This document shows, piece after piece, positions 36,977 to 45,749 of a DNA stretch of 64,000 nt (position 1 is the stretch's first letter; each line of letters begins with the position of its first letter). The stretch lies in assembly GCF_026162365.1 (NCBI RefSeq), contig NZ_JAOANW010000014.1, positions 97,425-161,424 on the forward strand, given 5' to 3'. The notes beneath the pieces are model-generated. The model was not told the origin of the DNA, ran no database searches, and saw only the letters and a program-made list of their open reading frames with translations. The position numbers and the translations under genes were made by a program. This stretch comes from Nitratireductor luteus (lineage in GTDB: Bacteria > Pseudomonadota > Alphaproteobacteria > Rhizobiales > Rhizobiaceae).

Positions 36977-38016
36977 TAGCGGGCCCTCGGGTCGAGGATG
37001 CGGTAAAGCACATCCGACATCTTGTTGATGAAAATGAACACCGCTCCGATGACGAGCGTCGCGCCGAGCACGGCGTTCATGTCGGCATTGAGCAGCGCGG
37101 TTGTGAGATAATTGCCGATGCCGGGCCAGGAGAACACAGTCTCGATCATCACCGAGCCTTCCAGAAGGCTGGCATAGGACAGGCCGATCACCGTGATGAG
37201 CTGGATGCGGATCGGATAGAAGGCGTGGCGCCAGACGACTTTCCATTCCGGCACGCCTTTGACGCGCGCCGTCGTCACATATTCCTGGCTGAGCTGGTCG
37301 AGCATGAAGGAGCGCGTCATACGTGCGATATAGGCAAGGCTGAAGAAGCCCAGGATGAAGGACGGCAGCAGCAGATGGCTGACTGCGTTCCAGAAAATCT
37401 CCGTTTCGCCGGCGATCAGACTGTCCACGAGATAAAGGCCCGTCACAGGATCCACCATGCCGTCATAGAAGAAGTCTATGCGGCCAGGACCGGCCACCCA
37501 GCCGAGCCCGGCATAAAAGACGGCGAGGCCAACAAGCCCTAGCCAGAAGGCCGGCACCGAATAACCAAGCAGGCCGAGAACCCGGATGATCTGGTCGCTG
37601 AAGCTTCCCTGCCGGGTCGCTGCCGTCACGCCCATCGGAACGCCCAGGAGCACGCCGATCAGAATACCGATCGTCGCCATCTCCAGCGTCGCCGGGAAGA
37701 CACGGATCAAATCCTGCACAACGGGACGGCCGGTCGAAATCGACTGGCCCAAATCACCCGTCAGCACATCCCATACATAGGCGAAGAACTGCACGACAAG
37801 CGGGCGGTCGAGCCCCATGGCCTTCCGGGCCGCCTCGTAGACCTCGTTCGTGGCGCGGTCACCCACCACCGACAGAACCGGATCGATGGGCACGACACGG
37901 CCGATGAAGAAGGTGATCGCAAGCAGGCCCAGAAAGGTGAAGGCAACGACCGCGGCAAACCGCGCCGCGCCACCGAGCCGGCCCAGGATGCGGCCCGTAG
38001 CGGCGCTGATGCGCAT
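36976..38016 (-). CDS. Oligopeptide-type ABC transporter permease (DppB-like)
   Basis: This 346-residue permease has FAAVVAFTFLGLLAITFFIG near the N-terminus, VPIDPVLSVVGD, a DLGQSISTGRPV segment and the EAA loop VTTARVKGVPEWKVVWRHAF, then SWPGIGNYL. ATG 38016 is chosen because it puts the first membrane helix near residue 20. TTG 38055, with GGGGGA just upstream, would add 13 residues and is a real alternative. It is the first gene of a five-gene minus-strand operon divergent from the regulator and binding protein of the same system. Confidence 0.88.
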   Translation of the reverse strand: MRISAATGRILGRLGGAARFAAVVAFTFLGLLAITFFIGRVVPIDPVLSVVGDRATNEVYEAARKAMGLDRPLVVQFFAYVWDVLTGDLGQSISTGRPVVQDLIRVFPATLEMATIGILIGVLLGVPMGVTAATRQGSFSDQIIRVLGLLGYSVPAFWLGLVGLAVFYAGLGWVAGPGRIDFFYDGMVDPVTGLYLVDSLIAGETEIFWNAVSHLLLPSFILGFFSLAYIARMTRSFMLDQLSQEYVTTARVKGVPEWKVVWRHAFYPIRIQLITVIGLSYASLLEGSVMIETVFSWPGIGNYLTTALLNADMNAVLGATLVIGAVFIFINKMSDVLYRILDPRAR

Positions 38017-38132
38017 ATGCGCCGCAGTTTCCGCCGGCGATGGTTCAAATGCCAAATCGTCCCCCGAAGAGATGCGAGGGCGGACCGATCTGCACCGACG
38101 CAGCCTGCCGCCTTCCCTAAAAAAGTTCTTGG

Positions 38133-38160
38133 AGCATACAAAAAATTCTGCTTTCATCAA
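38133..38160 (-). promoter_or_regulatory. Candidate promoter of the minus-strand peptide-importer operon
   Basis: Read on the minus strand: TTGATG at 38160-38155 and TATGCT at 38138-38133, separated by 16 bp. It lies in the very AT-rich divergent region between the importer operon and the XRE-cupin regulator, where that regulator would be expected to bind. Confidence 0.4.
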
Positions 38161-38186
38161 AAAAATTTTTATGGGGGAGAATTTTT

Positions 38187-38834
38187 TTGAGTAAACCGGC
38201 TGCACGGGCGATCGGCGAGAGCCACCCGAAAGTGGGCGCGCTCATTCGCGCGAGAAGGCGCAGGCTGGGGCTGACGCTGCAGGCGCTGGGCGATGCCGCC
38301 AGCCTGTCGGTCGGCTACCTCAGCCAGGTGGAGCGCGACCATGCGACGCCGACGCTGGCCACCCTTGCGCAGATTGCCAGGGCGCTCGGCGTAGCGCTCG
38401 ACTATTTCATCTCTGCACCGCGCGCCGAAGACGCCCACACCCGCTCGGTGGAGCGCAAGCGTTTTTCCATAGACGGCTCCTCCATCATCTATGAGCGGCT
38501 GGGAACGGAGTTTCCCGGTAGCCAGCTCTCCTCCTTCATTCTCACCGTGCCGCCCGGCTACGCTTCGGAAACGGTGAGCCATGAAGGTGAGGAGATTATC
38601 TACATCCTCGAAGGGTCCATCACCCAGTATCTGGACGGCCAGCCCATGGCTATGGCGGCCGGCGACAGCCTGCATTATCGCGGCAACACCCCGCATGCGT
38701 GGGAGAACCCCCACGAGGCGCCGGCCCGCATCCTGTGGACCGGCACGCTGACGATCTTCAACGCGCCAAACCGGATAGAGCTCGTCTCGTCCGACTTGAA
38801 GGCCGGCGCTGCCGGCAGGAAACCAAAACACTGA
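38187..38834 (+). CDS. XRE-family regulator with C-terminal cupin domain
   Basis: This 215-residue regulator has an N-terminal helix-turn-helix (LIRARRRRLGLTLQALGDAA, LSVGYLSQVERDHATPTLAT) and a cupin (SHEGEEIIYILEGSITQYLD, DSLHYRGNTPHAWEN). Start TTG 38187 is supported by GGGGGAGA about 7 nt upstream. Cupin-XRE regulators often sense a small metabolite and control adjacent catabolic or transport genes; here both divergent units of the peptide-type importer are candidate targets. Confidence 0.9.
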   Translation: MSKPAARAIGESHPKVGALIRARRRRLGLTLQALGDAASLSVGYLSQVERDHATPTLATLAQIARALGVALDYFISAPRAEDAHTRSVERKRFSIDGSSIIYERLGTEFPGSQLSSFILTVPPGYASETVSHEGEEIIYILEGSITQYLDGQPMAMAAGDSLHYRGNTPHAWENPHEAPARILWTGTLTIFNAPNRIELVSSDLKAGAAGRKPKH

Positions 38835-38853
38835 ACGTAATGGAGGCGGAACA

Positions 38854-40440
38854 ATGAAACTGCTCAAGACAGTCCTACTGGCGGCGGCCATCGCCCTGCC
38901 TGCCGCGCCGGCGTCATTCGCCGCGACACCCGACAACCTTCTCGTCGTCGCCCAGAACATCGACGATATCGTCGCCATCGATCCGGCTCAGGCCTATGAG
39001 TTCTCGTCCGGCGAACTGGTGACCAATGTCTATGACCGGCTCGTGCAGTACGATGCCGAAGATCCCACTGTTCTGGCGCCGGGTCTGGCCACCGAATGGC
39101 AGGCCGACGCGGAAGCCAAGACGATCACCTTCACCATGCGTGACGATGCCACCTTCCACTCCGGCAATCCGGTGCGGGCAGAAGACGTCGTGTTCTCGTT
39201 CGCCCGCGTCATCAAGCTGAACCTGACACCCGCCTTCATCCTGGCGCAGCTCGGCTGGACGGCGGAGAATGTCGACGACATGGTCACCGCCGAAGGCAAC
39301 AAAGTCACCGTGAAATATGAGGGCGAGTTCTCCCCGGCCTTCGTACTCAATGTGCTGGCCGCCCGCCCGGCCTCCATCGTCGATGAGAAGACCGTCATGG
39401 CAAACGAGGCCGACGGCGACATGGGCAACAAGTGGCTGAACGCCAATTCCGCCGGCTCTGGCCCGTTCGAGCTGACGGGCTACCGCGCCGGCGAGATGGT
39501 GCGTTTTGCCGCAAACCCGAACTATTTCAAGGGTGCGCCGAAGGTCGAGGGCGTGGTCATCCGGCATGTGGCGGAAGCGGCGACCCAGCAGCTTCTCCTG
39601 CAGTCCGGCGACGTCGACATGGCCCGCAATCTGACGCCCGACCAGATTTCAGGAATCTCGGCGGAAAACATCAAGGTCGAGACCTACCCGCAAGCCGCTG
39701 TCCACTTCCTTTCCTTCAACCAGAAGGTCGAAGCTCTGCAGCCCGCGGCCGTCTGGGAGGCGGCGCGCTATCTGGTGAACTACGAGGGGATGGTGAACAG
39801 CTTCCTCAAAGGTCAGATGGAAATCCACCAGGCGTTCTGGCCCAAGGGCTTTCCGGGCTCCTATGACGAGACGCCCTATAGCTACGACCCTGAAAAGGCG
39901 AAGCAGATTCTGGCCGATGCCGGCGTCGAGACACCGATCAGCGTGACGCTCGACGTGATCAACTCGACGCCGTTCACCGATATGGCGCAGTCGCTGCAGG
40001 CAAGCTTTGCCGAGGCCGGCATCAATTTCGATATCATTCCCGGCACGGGCTCGCAGGTGATCACCAAATATCGCGAGCGCAGCCACGAAGCGATGCTGCT
40101 CTACTGGGGGCCCGATTTCATGGACCCGCATTCCAACGCCAAGGCCTTTGCCTATAACAGCGACAATTCCGACGACAACTACCAGGCCACCACGACCTGG
40201 CGGAATGCCTGGGCCGTGCCGGCGGAGCTGAACGAAAAGACCATGCAGGCGCTTTCGGAATCCGATCCGCAGAAGCGCAACGAGATCTATGTCGACCTCC
40301 AGGAGCAGGTGCAGGAGAAATCGCCCATCGTCATCATGTTCCAGGCCGCCTACCAGGTGGCGATGGACAAGGACGTGAACGGCTATGTGAACGGCGCGAC
40401 GTCCGATTTCGTCTACTACAGGCTCGTTTCCAAGGACTGA
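38854..40440 (+). CDS. ABC transporter substrate-binding protein, family 5 (DppA-like)
   Basis: A 528-residue periplasmic protein with a signal peptide (KLLKTVLLAAAIALPAAPASFA) and the SBP_bac_5 pattern: NIDDIVAIDPAQAYE, LVTNVYDRLVQYD, PGLATEWQADAEAKTITFTM, FHSGNPVRAEDVVFSF, GSGPFELTGYR. It is the only binding protein next to the permeases and ATPases of the divergent operon and must supply that importer. Substrate could be peptides, an amino-acid derivative or a non-peptide ligand. Confidence 0.92.
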   Translation: MKLLKTVLLAAAIALPAAPASFAATPDNLLVVAQNIDDIVAIDPAQAYEFSSGELVTNVYDRLVQYDAEDPTVLAPGLATEWQADAEAKTITFTMRDDATFHSGNPVRAEDVVFSFARVIKLNLTPAFILAQLGWTAENVDDMVTAEGNKVTVKYEGEFSPAFVLNVLAARPASIVDEKTVMANEADGDMGNKWLNANSAGSGPFELTGYRAGEMVRFAANPNYFKGAPKVEGVVIRHVAEAATQQLLLQSGDVDMARNLTPDQISGISAENIKVETYPQAAVHFLSFNQKVEALQPAAVWEAARYLVNYEGMVNSFLKGQMEIHQAFWPKGFPGSYDETPYSYDPEKAKQILADAGVETPISVTLDVINSTPFTDMAQSLQASFAEAGINFDIIPGTGSQVITKYRERSHEAMLLYWGPDFMDPHSNAKAFAYNSDNSDDNYQATTTWRNAWAVPAELNEKTMQALSESDPQKRNEIYVDLQEQVQEKSPIVIMFQAAYQVAMDKDVNGYVNGATSDFVYYRLVSKD

Positions 40441-40448
40441 GCCGTTAT

Positions 40449-40473
40449 GCCCCACCGGACCTTCCGGCGGGGC
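40449..40473 (+). terminator. Hairpin between binding-protein and peptidase genes
   Basis: Arms GCCCC-A-CCGG (40449-40458) and CCGG-C-GGGGC (40464-40473) pair except for one central mismatch, with a 5-base loop. CGGAATTTTAT follows, a weak T-run. It probably attenuates readthrough into the downstream peptidase or protects the upstream message. Confidence 0.45.
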
Positions 40474-40502
40474 CGGAATTTTATCCCGATCAGGAGCATT
40501 CC

Positions 40503-41606
40503 ATGCCGAACACCTTCGAAACGCGATTGAACGCGCTGCGCGAGCGCATGCGCGCCACCGGCACCGATCTCGTTGCCGTGGGCCCATCGAGCCATATGAT
40601 GTGGCTGGCCGGGCTCGATCCGCACGGGGACGAACGGCCTGTCATGCTTCTGGTCAGCGCCAGCTATGCCGGCTTCCTGATGCCGGCGCTCAATGCAGAC
40701 AGCGCCCGCCAGCATACCGGCCTGCCGCTGCATCGCTGGTCGGACGACGAGGGCCCGGCCGAGGCGCTGGGCGCCTTGATCCAGGCGCTCGACCTGCCTC
40801 GGGGCGAGATCGACCTGTCCCTCGACGAGACCATGCGCGCCGACTTTGCGCTGATGCTGCTCGACCGCCTGCCCGTCGGGCGTCGCCGCTTCACCGAAGA
40901 GACCGTGGGACATCTGCGGGCGTGCAAGGATGATGCTGAGTACCACCTGCTCAAGGCCAGCGCCCTGCTCAACGACAAGGCGATGCAAGCCGGGTTCGAT
41001 GCGCTGAGGGAAGGTGTAGCCGAAAGGGAGATCGCCGCGATCATCCGCGACGTTTACAAGGCGAACGGGGCCGTGCCCGAGTTTACCAGCGTGTGCTTCG
41101 CCGGCAACGGCGCCTTTCCCCATCACCATACGGGCGAGACGCGGTTGAAGGCCGGCGATGCGGTCCTGATCGACACCGGCGGAAGGTTGTCGGGATATCC
41201 TTCCGACATGACGCGGATGGGCTTCTTCGGGCAGCCGTCGGATGCGTTCATCGAAATCCATGCCATCGTGGATGCGGCCGTAACCGCCGCGCTGGCTGCG
41301 GCCAAGCCCGGGGTCCGGGCAAGCGATGTCGACAAGGCTGCGCGCTATACCATTGCGAAGGCTGGATATAGCGAGAACTTCATCCATCGTACCGGCCACG
41401 GGCTCGGCGTCGACATCCACGAGCCGCCCTATATCACCGCCACCTCGGAAGCGGTGCTGGGCGAAGGCATGGTCTTTTCCATAGAACCTGGCATCTACCT
41501 GCCGGGGAAATTCGGCGTCAGGCTGGAGGAGATTGTCATCCTGCGGGCAGACGGGCCGGAAATCCTGTCTTCCATGCCGCGCTCGATAGTGGCGCGGGCG
41601 GCATAA
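40503..41606 (+). CDS. M24-family metallopeptidase (Xaa-Pro peptidase-like)
   Basis: This 367-residue protein has a creatinase-like N-terminal domain and a pita-bread catalytic domain. Metal ligands appear in IDTGGRLSGYPSDMTR (two Asp), HRTGHGLGVDIHEPP (His), SIEPGIYLPG (Glu) and VRLEEIVIL (Glu). It would cleave X-Pro peptides or hydrolyse a related C-N bond (creatinase/ectoine-hydrolase relatives share the fold). Its place after the binding-protein gene suggests it processes the imported substrate. Confidence 0.88.
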   Translation: MPNTFETRLNALRERMRATGTDLVAVGPSSHMMWLAGLDPHGDERPVMLLVSASYAGFLMPALNADSARQHTGLPLHRWSDDEGPAEALGALIQALDLPRGEIDLSLDETMRADFALMLLDRLPVGRRRFTEETVGHLRACKDDAEYHLLKASALLNDKAMQAGFDALREGVAEREIAAIIRDVYKANGAVPEFTSVCFAGNGAFPHHHTGETRLKAGDAVLIDTGGRLSGYPSDMTRMGFFGQPSDAFIEIHAIVDAAVTAALAAAKPGVRASDVDKAARYTIAKAGYSENFIHRTGHGLGVDIHEPPYITATSEAVLGEGMVFSIEPGIYLPGKFGVRLEEIVILRADGPEILSSMPRSIVARAA

Positions 41607-41719
41607 TGCTATAGTCGCGTTTCACCGCTGCGCCCTGCGCACCCCCTGCCCTGTCGGTTGAAAGCGATGGCGGCGAGGGTGATTTGAGTGTCCGCCCTGA
41701 CGAGGCCGACATAGCAGAT

Positions 41720-41880
41720 GCGGGTGAGCCGCCCATATGGCATTCGATGATCTCGGGTGCCTTCGCAACAGCCTCTGCATAGCGGTCGAGGACGTGCGGC
41801 GCGGGGCGATCGAACCTTACCGACGAGCGTCCACGTCCGATCTTTAAGGGATCCAGCACAGCCAGAACGGCGCGAACACC
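41720..41880 (-). pseudogene. Fragment resembling the sensor domain of an Lrp/AsnC regulator
   Basis: On the minus strand a short frame reads AVLDPLKIGRGRS, VRFDRPAPHVLDRYAEAVAK and APEIIECHMGG. This looks like the start of the Lrp/AsnC ligand-binding domain ('...F...v...PEIiECh..tG'), but helix-turn-helix and C-terminal parts are missing and the following frame is unlike the family. It lies in an otherwise empty gap (41607-41935). Treated as a decayed remnant. Confidence 0.4.
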
Positions 41881-41935
41881 ATGGTCACAGGTTCCAACGG
41901 ATTGGCGGTATAGACGGTCCCGCAAGCGGTTGGGG

Positions 41936-42856
41936 TTAGGGTAATTCAGCCTGGCAGTTAGCCTCTTTATTAGCCCCGCTAATGGCAGCGACACGGGCGG
42001 CAATATCAACGGCCAATTCGACTGCAAGGGTGTCAGGCGATTCCAGCCAGCTTGCGCAGAAAGAAAGGTGGGGCATCCCCACATCGGTTTGGATGCGCAC
42101 CAGCTTGCCGCTCTGCAACTCATTTTCAACCAACTCATCCGGAATGATGGCAATGCCCATTCCTTCTATAGCCATATGAACGGCGGTTGCCATCGAAGCA
42201 CTGGCATGAAGTTTGATCGGTGGGAGGTCGGGCTGATTGAACAGCGACTTGACCAGTTCGTAGGGCTGCGTCTTGCGCGCGAAGGTGATGAGCGGAAAGC
42301 TCGCCAGATCGTGAACCGTCGCGGGATTTGGCACTCCCAAGGACGGGGTTGCGATGAAGCGTACGGGATATTCACAAAGCAGCCTGTTGCGCAGCAGCGG
42401 GGCTGAGAGCGGCCCGAGCAAGAACGCAATATCGATCTCCTGTGCCAGCAGCCGCGAACGCAGAGATGGTGAGATATCCACCTCGATCTCCACCGAAAGG
42501 TCCGGGTAGGTGTGGTTCATTTCCTTGATGAATACAGGCAGCCATGTGTGCACGATCGTCTCGGCCACGCCCAGCCGGATTACCCCGCGCACGGCCGACG
42601 CATCACGCAGGACGGACAACATCTCCGCACGCATGGCCAACAGCTTTTCGGCATAAACAAGCAATTGCCGGCCGCGCTGGGTCGGCGACACGTTGCGCGT
42701 TTCGCGGATGAGCAGCCTTGTGCCGAATTCTTCCTCAAGCTGGGCGATTCTGTGAGAGATGGCCGGCTGGGTAGTATTTAGTTTCTGCGCTGCGCCACGG
42801 AAACTGCCGAGTGCGACCACCCAGACGAGCGTTTCCAACCCCTTGAAATCAACCAT
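41936..42856 (-). CDS. LysR-family transcriptional regulator
   Basis: This 306-residue regulator has the LysR winged helix at the N-terminus (VVALGSFRGAAQKLNTTQPA, ISHRIAQLEEEFGTRLL) and a periplasmic-binding-like effector domain (GVIRLGVAETIVHTWL, DIAFLLGPLSAPLL, MAIEGMGIAIIPDELV). It sits downstream of the membrane protein, amidase and TRAP genes on the same strand, and is the likely regulator of that group. Confidence 0.9.
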   Translation of the reverse strand: MVDFKGLETLVWVVALGSFRGAAQKLNTTQPAISHRIAQLEEEFGTRLLIRETRNVSPTQRGRQLLVYAEKLLAMRAEMLSVLRDASAVRGVIRLGVAETIVHTWLPVFIKEMNHTYPDLSVEIEVDISPSLRSRLLAQEIDIAFLLGPLSAPLLRNRLLCEYPVRFIATPSLGVPNPATVHDLASFPLITFARKTQPYELVKSLFNQPDLPPIKLHASASMATAVHMAIEGMGIAIIPDELVENELQSGKLVRIQTDVGMPHLSFCASWLESPDTLAVELAVDIAARVAAISGANKEANCQAELP

Positions 42857-42910
42857 TTACGCCTCAGCAGGATTATCGCTCAGGAAAGCAGCACGGCTAT
42901 CGTCCACCTG

Positions 42911-43717
42911 TCAACGCGCCGGCGCGGGCCGTCGTTGTTTCCGCCTCGCCAGCACGGTGAAGAGAGCGGTCGCGAGACATGATAGAAGAAGTGCAGCCAG
43001 GAAGGCTGCGTCAGGCGGCATCATGTGCAAGGCCAAGGAAAGGGCAAGCGTGAAAACTGCCAGACTTGGCACGCCGCCGATCCCAGCTTGCATCGTCTGC
43101 GCGGCCGCCACCGCGCCATGATCCAGATGCAGTGAAAGTGCAACGACCGAAAAGCCGACCGGAAAGGCCATCAGCAGCCCGGCGAAGGATGAGCCAAGGG
43201 TACCGGCAAGGAGCGTTACAACGCCGACCAACAGGCCTGCCGCCACGCCGCGGGCAAAGAGAAGATTCCAGTTGATGCCCGCCATTTTGGTCGCGGCAGG
43301 TGACAGAAGGCGGCGGCCAAGAAAATGCATCGCGTAGGTCATAAGCAGGAAAAGCAGCCCGCCCAGGAGCGGATCGTGCGAAAGGAGGCTCAACGGGATT
43401 GCAACGACAGCCCAGGCCAGAACCGAGCAAAGGATCGCCACGAGCGCTCCCTTGCGAGACGTCGCCACATAGGCGGCGAGGAAGACCTGGGTGGCCGAAA
43501 GCGAAAAGAGTGCGCCCGCAGCCGCCTGCGATACGAATTCTGCATTGTAGTCGCGCAGAAGGAAATAGAAGCCGGGGGCGAGCACGATCGGCAATCCGAC
43601 CAGTATGCCGCCCATGGCAGGTCCTACGCGCACCGCCATCCAGGCGATGAAGATCACGACGAAGGCCGTGGCAGATGCCCGGATCGTAAATTCAGCCCAG
43701 ATTCCGCCGTCGTTCAT
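42911..43717 (-). CDS. Integral membrane protein of unknown function
   Basis: A 268-residue protein with about eight hydrophobic segments (FVVIFIAWMAVRVGPAMGG, GILVGLPIVLAPGFYFLL, VFLAAYVATSRKGALVAIL, GVAAGLLVGVVTLLAG, GLLMAFPVGFSVVALSLHL, AAFLAALLLSCLATALFTVL). I do not recognise the family. It starts 4 bp inside the amidase stop, so it is co-translated with the amidase and may act as a transporter or exporter linked to it. Confidence 0.65.
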   Translation of the reverse strand: MNDGGIWAEFTIRASATAFVVIFIAWMAVRVGPAMGGILVGLPIVLAPGFYFLLRDYNAEFVSQAAAGALFSLSATQVFLAAYVATSRKGALVAILCSVLAWAVVAIPLSLLSHDPLLGGLLFLLMTYAMHFLGRRLLSPAATKMAGINWNLLFARGVAAGLLVGVVTLLAGTLGSSFAGLLMAFPVGFSVVALSLHLDHGAVAAAQTMQAGIGGVPSLAVFTLALSLALHMMPPDAAFLAALLLSCLATALFTVLARRKQRRPAPAR

Positions 43718-45018
43718 GATCGCAAGATCGGCTCAGCCCTTTCGGCAAGCTGCAGAACCTGCCAGTCGGTTCCAGCGCCGGCAAACAGCATCAGCCCCGA
43801 TGCAAGTTGTTGATCGCCCTGCATCGGTATGGTGGCGGCACAGCCATCGAGGAAATTGATGGCGGAGGGGTTTCGCAGCATCAGCCCATTCAGGCGATCG
43901 AAATCGGTTTCGACATCGGCAATGAGGGGCGCAACCGTGGGGACCGTCGGCGCGGCAAAGGCGCCAAACTCAGCGGCCAGTGCGGCAAACTCCGATATGG
44001 CCCGTGCGCGCCTCGCGCGCGCATTGGCCTCCTCGTCCGTGGCGAAGCTCTCGGCTGCCCGGATGCGGCGCAGTACGCGCGGATCGCCGACCTGCTCAAG
44101 ACCATCCAGCCGGCTCTCGTGGATGACATGGGCCTCCGAAGCGACGATGATCCTGTTTACCTCGCCGAAGCCTTCCAAGCCGGGGAAGTCCACCTCGGCA
44201 ATCTCGAAGCCGTGTTCCGACAGCCGGGAAAGCGCCTTTTCGAAGTCGCGGCCGACCTGGTCATCCAACCCTTCAAGAAGCGGTCCGCGCAAGACGCCAA
44301 TGCGCGGTGTCCGGCCGGGAGCGGCCTGCGGCGCGCTGGCTGACACCACCGCATGCACGGCGGCACAAATGGAGATCGAGTGGGCCAGCGGGCCGATGCT
44401 GTCGTAGGTTTGCGACAGGGGAAACGCGCCGTCGAGCGGCACCGCGTGCTGCGTGGGCTTGAACCCCGTCAGCCCGTTCAGCGCCGCGGGGATGCGAACC
44501 GAACCACCGGTGTCGGTGCCAAGCGCGATATCGGCTATACCAAGGGCGACCGACAGCGCACCGCCGGAGGTCGATCCGCCCGATATCCGTGAGCGGTCGC
44601 AGCTGTTTCCGGGGTTGCCGAAATGCGGGTTCAGGCCCACGCCGGAATAGGCGAATTCGGACATGGTGGTTCGCCCGCAGGCAATCGCACCCGCCGCCTT
44701 GAGGCGCTTTACCGCTTCGGCATCCTGCCGGGCTGGCGTTCCCTCGGCAAGAATGACCGAGCCTGCCGTGGTGACGATGTCCGCCTCGTCGAACAGGTCC
44801 TTAATCGAGATCAGGAGGCCGGCAAGGGGGCCGGCCTTTTCGCCTGTTTCGTCGAGCGACCGGGCATCCTTCTCGATCCGTGCCGCATCGAAATTGGTAA
44901 ACACCGTTCCCAATATGGCTGGATCGATTTCCAGCGCCCTATCGATTGCCTTGCGCGCGCGATCCTGTGCGCGAAAGGAGATGCGCCCGGAGGCAAGACG
45001 AAGCGGGGAAATGTCCAT
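43714..45018 (-). CDS. Amidase (amidase-signature family)
   Basis: This 434-residue enzyme has the Ser-cisSer-Lys machinery: Lys in ISIKDLFD, SGGSTSGGALSVALG (serine-rich core) and ALGTDTGGSVRIPAA. ATG 45018 is preceded by GAGG at 5 nt; a TTG at 45030 overlapping the upstream stop would add four residues. It would hydrolyse a carboxamide imported by the nearby TRAP system. Specificity is not visible. Confidence 0.88.
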   Translation of the reverse strand: MDISPLRLASGRISFRAQDRARKAIDRALEIDPAILGTVFTNFDAARIEKDARSLDETGEKAGPLAGLLISIKDLFDEADIVTTAGSVILAEGTPARQDAEAVKRLKAAGAIACGRTTMSEFAYSGVGLNPHFGNPGNSCDRSRISGGSTSGGALSVALGIADIALGTDTGGSVRIPAALNGLTGFKPTQHAVPLDGAFPLSQTYDSIGPLAHSISICAAVHAVVSASAPQAAPGRTPRIGVLRGPLLEGLDDQVGRDFEKALSRLSEHGFEIAEVDFPGLEGFGEVNRIIVASEAHVIHESRLDGLEQVGDPRVLRRIRAAESFATDEEANARARRARAISEFAALAAEFGAFAAPTVPTVAPLIADVETDFDRLNGLMLRNPSAINFLDGCAATIPMQGDQQLASGLMLFAGAGTDWQVLQLAERAEPILRS

Positions 45019-45026
45019 GGGATGCC

Positions 45027-45725
45027 TCAAGCGATTAGGGGTAGGACCTTCATCTCATAGCCATGCTCGATAGTGCGGCCCAACTGCTTATCGACCATCT
45101 CCATGCGAAAGAACCGCGCCGGACGCACACCGCCCGAAAGGACGGCGAACGTACCGCACATCATAGCCGTTCCATCTTGCAGGCGTTTCGCACCGGAAGC
45201 TGCCGGAGAGCCTGCGATGAGTTCGGCAAGCGGCCTGATGGAACCCAGGGTACCCTCCTGATAGGCAGTCCACGCTTCCTCTTCGCTTTCACGCACGAAA
45301 GAGCGGATCATAATCTCGTCCAGATGTCCTTCGACTTCATCGAACACCCAGAGGGTGGGCGCAACGGGCTTGGCGCAAAGCTGCTTGGAGAGCGCGACGG
45401 AGTGGGTCTCCAGCTTCCGGTCCGTATGGTCTGAGCCTAGACCGAGATAGAGCCGCTCGCCGTCGTCTATCAGGAGTGGTTCGGCCTCGCCCGATGAGGT
45501 GTTGCCAACGGTCTCGATTGTCGTGCCGGCGGAAAAGAGAGCGGCTGAGACATGATAGTAGAGGGGCACTGAGCTGGGAGGTGGGACACCTATCTCTTCC
45601 AACTCGGCAATGTGGTGAGCAACGGCCTCTGCATTGCGAGCTGTCCAGCCGGCGACGACGCCATGCCGAAGCTCGATTGAAACCGGTCCGCGACCTGCGA
45701 CTTCAAAGGTTATTGAGTGTGTCAT
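45027..45725 (-). CDS. DUF2848 family protein
   Basis: A 232-residue protein starting MTHSITFEVAGRGPVSIELRH at ATG 45725. VPLYYHVSAALFSAGT, EAEPLLIDDGERLYLGLGSDHTDR and the late ARFFRMEMVDKQLGRTI with YEMKVLPLIA match the DUF2848 pattern, which recalls the fumarylacetoacetate-hydrolase fold. It sits between a TRAP permease and an amidase, an association suggesting a common catabolic pathway. The reaction is unknown. Confidence 0.75.
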   Translation of the reverse strand: MTHSITFEVAGRGPVSIELRHGVVAGWTARNAEAVAHHIAELEEIGVPPPSSVPLYYHVSAALFSAGTTIETVGNTSSGEAEPLLIDDGERLYLGLGSDHTDRKLETHSVALSKQLCAKPVAPTLWVFDEVEGHLDEIMIRSFVRESEEEAWTAYQEGTLGSIRPLAELIAGSPAASGAKRLQDGTAMMCGTFAVLSGGVRPARFFRMEMVDKQLGRTIEHGYEMKVLPLIA

Positions 45726-45749
45726 GTGCACCTGATCGAGAAACAAAGG

